Notes under the pieces: generated by a model
Seen by the model: the letters and a program-made list of their open reading frames with translations, nothing else
Database searches by the model: none
What the model was told of the DNA's origin: nothing
Origin: Channallabes apus
Lineage: Eukaryota; Chordata; Actinopteri; Siluriformes; Clariidae
Direction: 5' to 3'
NCBI GenBank assembly: GCA_030522415.1
Contig: CM060107.1
Span: 24,618,571 to 24,682,570 of the forward strand
DNA: 64,000 nt
Shown: positions 54,982 through 64,000 of the stretch, piece after piece
Layout: each line of letters begins with the position of its first letter
Numbering within the stretch: the stretch's first letter is position 1
Program-made: the position numbers and the translations under genes

Positions 54982-55263
54982 TCAATTGGTCCCGTTCAGG
55001 GGCCAAGCGTGAAGGTTCCAGAGCTTGGGCCGGGGATGAAATATTGTCCCCTGCGCCTGAGATAGAAGATCCCTCCTCACTGGAATCATCCAAGGTGAGC
55101 CGTCGAGGAGCGATATTATCTCTGAGAACCATACTCGGGCCGGCCAACGGGGCGCTATCAATAAGAGGCACAAACCGTGTTGACGGACCCTCGCCAGGAC
55201 TCCCGGGAGCAGAGCTATCAGAGGGTACGCATAGAGGCGTGAATTGGGCCACGTATGGGCCAT
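54982..55263 (-). pseudogene. DIRS methylase-like (MT) domain
   Basis: The frame has RLYAYPLIALLPGVLARVRQ, LLLIAPRWPARVWF and LHAWPLNG, the segment that follows RNase H in DIRS Pol and is usually called the Dam-like methyltransferase domain. It is separated from the RT/RNase H frame by a break between 55263 and 55327. Its role in the element is unknown. Confidence 0.8.
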
Positions 55264-55326
55264 CGCGTCCAGACCCAGGGGAGCTGGATGAGTCAGAGAG
55301 TAGTAGAGGGGACATTGTGCAGTCTC

Positions 55327-56823
55327 CTATGAGGCAAAGAGGTCCACCTCTGCTGTAGAGAATCTCTCCCAGATTTGAGTGACTACTTCGGGGTGGAGTT
55401 TCCATTCCCCATGATTCACAGCTTGTCTGGACAGAAAGTCTGCTCCCACATTCCTGTACCCTGGAATGTGAATCGCCCTGAGGGACAGGAACTTGTCCTG
55501 AGCCCAGAGCAGAACCTGATGTGCTAACTGGTTCAAGCGTCGCGAACGCAGGCCGCCCTGGCGATTTATGTAGGAGACTACCGATGTGCTGTCCACCCGC
55601 ACTAGGACATGGTAGCCTCTCAGCTGCTGGAGGAAATGCTGTAGAGCTAAACATAGAGCCATCATTTTGAGGCAATTGATGTGCCATGAGAAAAGGTGGC
55701 CTCTCCAGACCCCTTGGGCTGGACGGCAATCCAAGACCGTGCCCCAGCCGGTAAGGGAAGCGTCTGTCGTTAGCATTTTGCGACGACAAGACGGACCTAG
55801 AGTGGGACCCAAGGTGAGAAACCGGGGTCTGAACCACATAGAAAGGGTACGAAGTCCTTTGCGCGTAACCCTTATCCGCCTTCGGGGATTTGTTCTCGTG
55901 TGAACTCCCATGGCTCTTAACCACAGCTGAAAAGCTCTCGTGTGCAGGAGACCCAAGGGTATCACCATGAACGCAGCTGCCATGAGGCCTAAACATTTTT
56001 GTAAGTGATGTACAGTCACTTCTTGGTCTAGTCTGATTTCCTTCAGAGCGTTGTTTATGGATTCGACGCAAGCAGGAGACAGATGTGCCTGCATAGTGAT
56101 CGAATTCCACCTGACGCCCAAGTAGGTTGTCACTTGTGCCGGAAAGAGAACGCTTTTCGTGGCGTTGAGTCTCAATCCCAGAGAGTGAAGATGAGCTAGG
56201 ACGACATCCCGGTGTTGAAGTGCTAGGTGCTGAGACTGGGCCAGGATTAGCCAGTCGTCTATGTAATTCAGAATGCGGATGCCCTGGAGTCTCAAGGGAG
56301 TCAGAACTGCATCCATGCATTTTGTGTATGTGCGGGGTGATAAGGCTAGACCGAATGGAAGAACCCGAAATTGGTAGGCTTTTCCCCCAAAAGCGAACCT
56401 CAGGAACTTTCTGTGCTGTGGCAAAATTTCTATGTGGAAATATGCGTCCTTTAAATCTACTGTCACAAACCAATCCTGTGGTTGGATTTGTGAAACAATA
56501 GTTTTTATGGTCAACATTTTGAAGTTGCATTTTTTGAGATAGCGGTTCAAACCGCGAAGATCCAGAATTGGACGCAGACCCCCGTCCTTTTTGGGGACCA
56601 GGAAGTACCGACTGTAGTAACCTGACTCCATATCTGGAGGAGGAACCTGTTCTATGGCTCCCTTCTGCAGTAATTTCTGGAGTTCGGAACTCAGAAAATG
56701 CGCCCTTTCCGGTATCACGGAAGTGGAGACCACGCTGTTGAAACGCAGAGGGCGATATGCAAACTGGATCCTTTCTCTACAGTCTTTAAAACCCAGGGGG
56801 ATATGCCTGGCAGTAGCTTCCAC
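55327..56823 (-). pseudogene. DIRS reverse transcriptase / RNase H
   Basis: The 498-residue frame is long and clean: RYFLVPKKDGGLRPILDLRG (about 72-91), first catalytic Asp in VTVDLKDAYFHIEI (about 120-133), YIDD at 187-190, and an RNase H part with LTTDASLTGWG and later RVDSTSVVSYINRQGG. It ends with the start of the methylase-like domain (AEVDLFAS), which continues in another frame at 54982. Stop and frame loss only at the far end mean the RT/RNase H core itself is uninterrupted here. Confidence 0.93.
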
Positions 56824-57300
56824 GCTGCCAGCTTCCCCCGAAAGGGGTGCAAGTACTTCTACTGGGCTGGGGGGAGTTAGTGGTCCGGTGTCCTAGAATA
56901 TAGCAGGATGCGACCGAAGGACTAACGTGTCGGAGACCGGTGTTGTCCGAAACACCAAAGGTGGGGGAAACTGAACATCGATCTCCTGGGGGTGCCCGGC
57001 GGGGCATGCTCCTATATGCCCGTCCCCAGGAGGGGTCACCCCCACGGTCCTGAGCTCTGCTCTCAGGAACGCTTCTTCGCAAAGAAGACAGAGCGGTCTA
57101 TTTTTTTGGGGGCGGCCTGAGGGGGGCGCCGAGCCGTACCCCAGTCCTTACGGAGGGGTGCGCGGCTACTGACGCTTTCCTTCTGCGCCTCTCGTCTAGC
57201 GAGATTCAGATCGGGTCGAGGTTGGGTGGCCGATGGCCTCGACACCTGGACACGGCGTGGGAGAAATTTCCCAAAAGCTTGTTCATAGAGACTGGCCTCT

Positions 57301-58401
57301 CTAAATCTGGTGGCGACAGTATTTACTGCTTCGCCAAATAGCCCGATCTTTGTCCTTAATGCCAGTTAGATTTAGCCAGAGGTGCCTCTCTGCAGAAACC
57401 AGGGAGGCCATGGAACGGCCAATAGCACGGGCTGTCTGTTTCGTCGCACGCAGGGACAGATCAGTAGCCCGGCGTAATTCTATGAACGCTTCCTGATTCA
57501 TATTGCTGCTCATGCTCAGATCATTCAGCAGGTCAGCCTGATACGCCTGCAAAACCGCCATGGTGTGCAAGGAAGCGCCAGCCTGACCAGCTGCTTGGAA
57601 CGCCTTCCCTAACAGGGTAGAAGAGGTTCTACATGCCTTGAAGGGAAGGGTTGGCTTTTTTAGTGAGGATGATGTTCCAGGAGCGAGATAGCCCGCGAGC
57701 GTCTCCTCAATCTGGGGCATCATCACATAACCTTGTGCCTTTGCATCAACGATGTTTGAATAAAATGAAGTTGAAGGTACAAAAATACGGGAAGAAAAAG
57801 GACGTCTCCATGAATGAGATAACTTGTTGTGGAGATCATCAAAAAAGGGGAGAGAGCGGCGTTGTGGCGCCATCTCCTGGCCACCCGACAGAAATCTGTC
57901 ATCCAGTTTGGAACGTTTTGTATGAGCTTGCTTCTGTGGCCAGTCAATGCGTAAACGTTCGACTGCGCGTGTTATAACCTCAATTAATTCCTCATACTCT
58001 TTATCATCCCTGGAGGATCGTTCTGAGGTAGCTACATCCATATCAAAAGAAGCAAGAGAGTGAGTCTCTCCCAAACACTCCCGAGAAGCACCGAAGTGTG
58101 CTCGCGAAGTGGAGGGAGAGAGAGCATGATCCGGGGAGGAGGCGAGAGAAAGGAAGGGCTCCGTCTTTCGTGCCTCGGCCAAATCAACCTGTGAGCCCCA
58201 GGAGTGCAGAGCGGCTCGTGGCTCCCTAAAGAACGCGAGACGCGCTCGTAGCACCTTCATCTGGAGATTATCACAGTGCTCACACTCTCCTTCAAGTCCA
58301 AGGAGAGCGTGGTTTTCACCCAAACATTCAAAACAGAGGCTATGACTATCGTCTTGAGAAAGATGGTTACCGCACGGGCATGAAACACTAAATTCGGCCA
58401 T
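57301..58401 (-). pseudogene. DIRS gag-like ORF1
   Basis: The 366-residue frame begins MAEFSVSCPCGNHLSQDDSH with a short Cys/His cluster (CPCGNH..CFECLGENHALLGLEGECEHC), has an acidic middle, then RRSLPFFDDLHNKLSHSW and PQIEETLAGYLAPGTSSS, and a helical C-terminal part. Near 57350 it shifts frame; a C-terminal basic piece continues at 57063-57245 (PRPDLNLARREAQKESV). The start is the first Met after the terminal repeat. Fragments of the same ORF are at 28788-29611. Confidence 0.88.
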
Positions 58402-58499
58402 TATATCTGGTGAGCTTTATTGCTTTTTTCTCTCTCTGTTTAGAATGGCTTTTTTTTTTAAATGCTTGCTGCACACACGCGATCACAAGTCGGCATGAA

Positions 58500-58675
58500 G
58501 ACAAATGATCTGAGGTTTTGTTGCCGGCTTTCCGGTATTTATAACCTCCACCTGATCTAATCAGATGACGTCACCTGACCGAGGTTATATATAGCCAGAT
58601 AATGGCGTTTTTCCACACATGCTTCACGGCCGGCAATGCGACAAGATAGTTCCCATAAGCGTTCTAACGCAGCAT
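58500..58675. repeat. DIRS right inverted terminal repeat
   Basis: Inverse partner of 53611-53786. The terminal 23 bases to 58698 (GAAGCCTCGAAAGGGAAC at the end) are unique to this side. Confidence 0.93.
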
Positions 58676-58698
58676 TGAGTGAAGCCTCGAAAGGGAAC

Positions 58699-58826
58699 AC
58701 AAACTTCCTGATTGATCACATGGTAATTGCTACAATACGTATTTATCAAGATGTCCATTAGGGGGAAACAACCATTAACAAACGATTAATTCTTAATTAT
58801 TATTTAACAATAACTGTTACAGAACA
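58699..58826 (-). repeat. Start of BEL/Pao 3' LTR
   Basis: On the minus strand a purine tract AGGCGGGGAG (plus 58827-58836) is followed by TGTTCTGTAACAG, a typical polypurine tract and LTR start. The DIRS element begins 128 bases into it. The second LTR is not in the window. Confidence 0.6.
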
Positions 58827-60514
58827 CTCCCCGCCTGGCGTGATTGAACGTCATCACCAAATGATACACCAAATGACCACCAAACACATTTCTTCATGTT
58901 GGATTCAGGTGGAAGGAGTACATCAGTCTCTGTTACAGGTCTAAGAAAAAGCCTTGTTCCATCTTGTTTAGGAACCCTTATTTCCACCTTGCGGACTTTC
59001 CCATCTTTGCTTGGAAATACCTGAGTAATTATTCCCATTGCCCATTCATTTCTCTTAGCTTGGCTATCTTTGAGGAGCACAATGCTGCCTGGCTCAATGT
59101 TCGGTTGTGCGGATTGCCATTTCCTACCTGTTTGCAGTGAGCATAGATATTGTTTTCTCCATCTGCCCCAGAATGTGTTTGACAGATGTTGGACTTGTCG
59201 CCAGTGACGTTGAACAAGGTCATTGGTTCCAAATTTAGCAGCAGGGGCGACAGGTAGGCACACTTTCTGTGTGAGGAGAATGGAAGGTGTAAGGAGAAAT
59301 GGATTGCTAGGATCAGTAGATACTGGCACTAGGGGTCTAGCATTGATGATGGCGGACACTTCAGCCATGAAGGTCGTGAGAACTTCATGAGTTAGTTTTG
59401 TGTGACGTAGCTGAAGGAACATGCTGTCTAGTATTCTCCTTGCTATTCCTATCATCCTTTCACAGGAACCACCCATGTGGGAAGCATGGGGTGGGTTAAA
59501 TGTCCAAGAGCACTCGTTTTCTGCTAGATATTTTTGAACAGTTTCATTGTCAAGGTTTGATGGGATCTGAAGCTCTTTACACGCACCAATAAAATTTGTC
59601 CCACGATCCGAGCAAATCTGTTTTGCTGGACCTCGAAGAGCAAAAAAGCGCCTGAGGGCATTGATGAAACTGGATGTGTCCAGCGACTCAATTACCTCAA
59701 TGTGGACTGCCCTGACACTAAGACAAGTGAAAATCACTGCCCACCTTTTGCCATGGGCCAGACCTCCCCTTGTCCGACGTGCACAGACTGGCCATGGACC
59801 AAATACATCAAGGCTTACATTGGTAAATGGAGGATCTGTACACAACCTGTCTGATGGAAGACAAGACATTTTCTGCGTCTGAAAGTAGCCACGAAATTTC
59901 CGACAACGGACACAGTGGTGTATAATACTATTTATGAGCCTTTTGCTGCTAGTGATCCACAGGCCAGCTGCGCGGACAGCTCCTTCAGTGAACAAGCATC
60001 CATGATGTTGGGTTTTCTGATGGTAGTGCCTTATTAGTAAGGATCCAATGTGGTGCTTGCCAGGTACAATTAGAGGGTACTTCTCCTCCTGATCCACTCT
60101 TGCTGCTGAAATGCGACCTCCAACTCTAAGAAGGCCCTGTTCATCAATGAATGGATCAAGTGAAATTAATGGACTACTCTTAGCAAGTTTTTTCCCACTC
60201 TTGATGCATGAGATCTCTGATCCATAGGTTTCTTTCTGTACAGTACGAATGATTACAGTCTTTACTTTTAAAAGGTTTTTGGCTGTGAAAGTTTTTGGAC
60301 AATAATGCCAATTTTTGCAGTTTAAGGATTTGTCAGTGGGCACTTTTTGGAAAACACTGGCAATGTGAATGAGGTGTCCAATTGAACGAATAAGTGATTG
60401 CCAATTAGAGAACCTAGAGAAGCGATGTGATCCCAGTTTCTTGCTCATAGTAGTTGTAATCACACAAGAAACCTCTGGTCGCACCTCAACATCACTTGTA
60501 GGCTTTGAGTTCAA
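58817..60514 (-). pseudogene. BEL/Pao integrase region of pol
   Basis: The 565-residue frame has the zinc-binding H-H-C-C (His163/His165 and Cys201/Cys204 with HHCVRCRKFRG), the DDE core with Asp236 (VSLDVFGPWP), Asp303 (ICSDRGTNFIGA) and Glu352 (HMGGSCERMIG), and the C-terminal DUF5641-like part (GSIVLLKDSQAKRNEWAMG). All catalytic residues are present and the frame is unbroken, but the rest of pol is not. Integrase would insert the element cDNA into chromosomes. It belongs to a different BEL/Pao family or lineage from 4505-7083. Confidence 0.92.
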
Positions 60515-61553
60515 AATTTTCCTTTTCTAAGGAGCTAGAGGAATCCGCCAAAAATTTGGGTCCTAGGAGCCATGGGCTGTTTGCAAGATGTGCTGCAGGA
60601 ATGAACCTTGTGGCTATGTCTGCAGGATTTTGATCAGTTCGTACATAAGCCCACTGTTCAGGCTGACTGGATCTTCTTATCCTTAACACTCTGTTGTTGA
60701 CATAGACGTAAAAGCGTCTGGTTTGGTTGTATATGTATCCCAATACCACTTTGCTGTCAGTGTAGAAAGTGATAGCATCTAGATTAATGTCAACCTCAGA
60801 TGAAACAAGGTCGGCCAACTCTACAGCCAACACAGCAGCACACAGCTCTAGCCTTGGGATAGTAAGCTCAGAAAGTGGAGCGAGTTTCACTTTACCCATA
60901 ACGAAGCTTACATGATTATCTCCGTAACCATAAGAGAGTTTGAGGTAGGCAACTGCAGCAATAGCTTTGGTGGAAGCATCTGCGAATACACACAATTCTC
61001 TACGTGCAGCTTCAGAGGGTGACTGTTTAGAGTAAGTTCTGGGTATGTGAAGATGTCCTAGCTCTTTTAGAGAGTTGCGCCATGTCTCCCATGCTGCTTC
61101 CATGTCTTTTGGCAGTGGAGAGTCCCAATGAGTGTTTCCTGAGCTTAATTCTCGCAGAAGACATTTTCCTTGGAGAGTTATTGGGGCTGCAAACCCTAAA
61201 GGGTCAAACTGACCCTTGATTATTGACAAGACTCCTCGACGTGTAAAGGGTTTCCTTTCTTCTGGTACTTGGAAAGTGAAATTGTCTGTTTTGATGTTCC
61301 AGTTTAGGCCCAGACTGCATTGTATTGGAAGAGTGTCTGTGTCAAGGTCTAGATCTTTTAGATCGCTGGCGTAATCTTGTGATGGAAAGGCCTCCATGAC
61401 CTCTCGTCTATTTGAGGCAATTTTGTGTAACCTCAGGTTTGATTTAGGAAGAACATTTTGTGTTCGCTTCAGCAAACTCACTGCTGCTTCTACACTGGGA
61501 AGAGATTTTAACCCATCATCAACATAGAAATTACGCTGCACAAACTGTTGCAC
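60492..61553 (-). pseudogene. BEL/Pao RT catalytic end, Pao-type linker and RNase H
   Basis: The 353-residue frame starts just before YVDD (10-13), continues through the Pao linker (PFTRRGVLSIIKGQFDPLGF) and an RNase H with Asp192 (FADAST), Glu236 (RLELCAAV), Asp266 (FYTDSK) and Asp313 (NPADIATR). It overlaps the integrase frame by 23 bases in a different frame, so a frame break separates them. Upstream it is separated from the RT fingers by another frame break at about 61590-61600. Confidence 0.92.
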
Positions 61554-61589
61554 TTCAGGATCAAGATCTTGTCCTTCTAGGTGGACAGA

Positions 61590-62040
61590 TTTTCTCAGAC
61601 CATAAATTGGCTACGGCTGGTGATGGGCTATTTCCAAAGACATGTACCTTCATGCGATACTCCACAATATCCTTGCTCAAGTCATTGTCTTGGAACTATA
61701 AAAATCTCAGAAAGTTCCTGTGTTCCTCTCTGACAAGAAAACAATAAAACATCTGTTGTATGTCTGCAGATATGGCGACTGACTCTTTGCGAAATCGAAT
61801 GAGTACACCTAAAAGAGAATTGTTAAGGTCACGACCCGTTAACAGCACATCATTGAGAGAGATGCCATTGTATTGGGCACTCGAATCGAATACCACCCTG
61901 ATCTGTCCTGGTTTCTTTGGATGGTAAACGCCAAAGAGTGGAAGATACCACCGTTCCTCTTCATCTCCAAGAGGAGGAGCCACCTCTGCATGTCCGTTCT
62001 CAAAGATTTTTCCCATGAAGGAAATAAAGTGTTCTCTCAT
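61590..62040 (-). pseudogene. BEL/Pao RT fingers/palm part
   Basis: Contains WYLPLFGVYHPKKPGQIRVV, the first catalytic Asp in SADIQQMFYCFLV, then after an interruption near 61696 VEYRMKVHVFGNSPSPAVAN. Upstream pol and gag are absent; similarity fades soon after 62040, so the element is truncated there. Confidence 0.85.
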
Positions 62041-62099
62041 CTGAAGAACAGAAGTAGCAATATTGAAGATCTTTTCTGCCTGCTACTATTAGACTGTAC

Positions 62100-64000
62100 A
62101 ATCAGAGCTGCTAATAGTGAACCACTCACCACACACTGTCATTACTGTGATAAACTGTTGGTGTAATATAGTACTGTTACAATATCTTGCATTTTCCAAA
62201 TATGGTTACAATAGTTACAATATCTTAAATAATGCTACATTATTTCACAATAGTTAAAAAATTTTTTTTCTGTGCAATAGAAACTGCAATATATTTTTTA
62301 ACTGTACACTATTATATTACCTAGTGCAATCTGATTTGATTGAAAGCATAACTACTATATTGTTTTTTTCCCTTTCTTTTGTATTTATACACTGTGCTGT
62401 CACTAATTTGGCCACCAATACCACTGAGCTGAATTTGCCACAGACCTCTTCCGATGTCTCCCAATTTAAAAATCAGCTCTGAAGTCTCTACCAGTTCGGT
62501 TAATTTTTCAAGCATAACGACCCCCCAATCAAGCCGTTAACAATGCAAACAAATTTGTAAGGACATGAAAACAGCTCTACAGCTCATTTTGACATGAACA
62601 GTATGAGCAATAGGGAAGTGTTATTGGCATAACGTTTCAATAGCCGGCCATAAAGGAATTTAACAATGTTGTACTAAGCCTTAAATAAATGATAATGAAA
62701 CCGGTAATAACACTACTTTCATAAAGAGAAATTAAAATGAGGATACTGACTCTTACAAACTATTATGGAGGTATTAACAATATGATAATGACCTCATGTT
62801 AGATAATAATGACAATATGATAATGACCTCATGCTATGTTTTTTTTTTTTGTGATCCGAGTATTATAACTGAAATAAAGCTGCTCACATGGCACATACTT
62901 TAACTTTGCAAAAGGCATTGTTTATTTAGTGAGTGTATATTTCAGTTTAGTGAAACTAAAGAGGCCAATCAGGTGGCATTCACCTGTTTTTTCTGGGGTA
63001 CTATTATTGATTTTACATTTCATCTCCTTTGCAAAGTTGCCAATCTTTATAACTCAAATAAAGCTGTTAATGTTGGCGTAAGTGATGTAAGCAGCTTCAT
63101 TTCAGCCAAAAATTCACGACCACATTCCAGCCATTGACAAATAATTATTTAATGATGGGCTAACCCATCTGTTCAAATCACACGGAATACAGCACAATTT
63201 AACACACAAAAAAAATGCTGGCCGCAATAGAAAACCACTAAAACACCCAGTACAAGAAAAAAAAAATCAATACACCCTTCAATGTGAACTCATATTTGTG
63301 CATGACATGGAGCAAAGAGAAATGGATATTTCCGTGATAGTAATAGAGTTTGGCAGACACAAACAACGGACATCAAGCAACATAATCTTTGGCTAATCCT
63401 CTGTAGTGATAGTACGTATAGGCAGTCCAGCAGAGCTAAAACAAAACCTTCTCCCATTGACAAATTATGTGCGATAGATTTGTCTCTGTCTTACCTCTGT
63501 TTCACAAAAGAAAAAAAAAGTTATCTGATTCAAATCTAAGTGAAGACTGATATCTCAAGGGCTTATTCTCTTCCTTAGACCCTCAAATGCCTATTCTCTC
63601 TCTTAATATCTTGTGTGAGAGTAAGATACATATAATAGACATAACGAGCAAATAGAAGAAAAACATTGTGGTTCCTTACACTTTTTGATGAAAACTAGGC
63701 TTTTCACAGCACTAAAATTAAGTAGTCAAAATGGCAAATATAGTATTAAGAAAGTTAATTTAGCATGGGACAAGGACCATGGCTACCTACAGATTATACC
63801 TACAGTATTCTCCTCTTTTCTTTCTTACGGTCACTTAATTCAAGTTTTAATAAAGTTATTGCAAAAGACATAATCAAGAGGCATGTTGATCACTTGTACT
63901 TTGGTAAAGAAAGTCACTGTGCAATCTTTTGTTCAAATCTAATTTCACAAAGATACTTTTAGGTACGATGGCTGCTTTAATTTAATATTTGATATGAGTA
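62100..64000. other. AT-rich stretch, nothing recognised
   Basis: No element ends or domain-bearing frames. TATAACT-AAATAAAGCTG occurs twice (near 62866 and 63048), suggesting a small local duplication. The frames near 63685-63962 are AT-rich and not convincing. Confidence 0.5.

Larger units (their letters stand above)
53559..58698 (-). mobile_element. Full-length DIRS-type tyrosine-recombinase retrotransposon
   Basis: Inverted terminal repeats, an internal complementary region and three coding regions (gag; RT/RNase H with methylase-like domain; tyrosine recombinase) make a complete DIRS layout of 5140 bases. No target duplication is seen, as expected for recombinase-mediated integration. 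All three coding regions have frame breaks, so the copy is not autonomous. Two further fragments of the family are at 1-734 and 28788-29806. Confidence 0.95.

Noticed and set aside
54950..56530. Long minus-strand frame of 526 codons
   Set aside because: It overlaps the DIRS reverse-transcriptase frame out of phase and shows no RT or other domain; only its last part touches the methylase-like region. It is a shadow frame.
63685..63962. Small frames near the window end
   Set aside because: AT-rich, no domain, no splice or promoter signal.

Overview
The window is vertebrate, almost certainly teleost, nuclear DNA. It is AT-rich and full of microsatellites. It is packed with transposon families typical of ray-finned fish: several Tc1-like, hAT and Harbinger elements, a DIRS tyrosine-recombinase retrotransposon, BEL/Pao, Sushi-like Ty3/Gypsy, an RTE-like LINE and a tRNA-derived SINE. 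The species cannot be named from the sequence alone.

Only one conventional host gene is evident: the single coding exon of lrrc4c (netrin-G ligand 1) on the minus strand at 24707-26650. A clear 3' splice site lies 53 bases upstream of its ATG, so 26.7-64 kb is probably 5' intron or upstream sequence of lrrc4c and 1-24.6 kb lies downstream of it. No other protein with a recognisable host function was found.

Layout. 1-734: broken DIRS end. 1.4-3.3 kb: DNA transposon with promoter-like head and terminal exon. 4.5-7.1 kb: broken BEL/Pao gag-pol, possible LTR to 7.6 kb. 9-13.3 kb: repeats, a TA-flanked transposon and exon-like signals. 13.7-14.5 and 20.5-21.2 kb: two Harbinger-type elements in opposite orientation. 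14.7-16.2 kb: dead Tc1-like element, then a SINE with perfect target-site duplication. 22.6-23.6 kb: hAT element with 8-bp duplication. 24.7-26.7 kb: lrrc4c. 26.8-27.2 kb: small Tc1-type MITE. 28.8-29.8 kb: second DIRS fragment. 30.9-36.9 kb: two promoter-like CpG-rich heads and matching exon signals, interrupted by an almost intact Tc1-like element (32.9-34.5 kb). 37.4-38.8 kb: another dead Tc1-like element. 40-44 kb: hAT-like element, truncated Tc1 copy, 176-bp direct repeats. 46.1-49.1 kb: internally deleted Sushi-like Gypsy element with 5-bp duplication. 51.3-53.4 kb: 5'-truncated LINE with 8-bp duplication. 53.6-58.7 kb: full-length DIRS element, apparently inserted in the 3' LTR of a BEL/Pao element whose pol occupies 58.8-62.0 kb.

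The least explained pattern is a recurring module on the plus strand: a CpG-rich promoter-like head, an intron, a short terminal exon with good acceptor and in-frame stop, sometimes a polyadenylation signal, then subterminal repeats. It is best delimited at 1421-3274. At 31916-34800 two exon candidates join in frame. I read these by eye and mainly on the plus strand; transcripts would be needed to confirm them.
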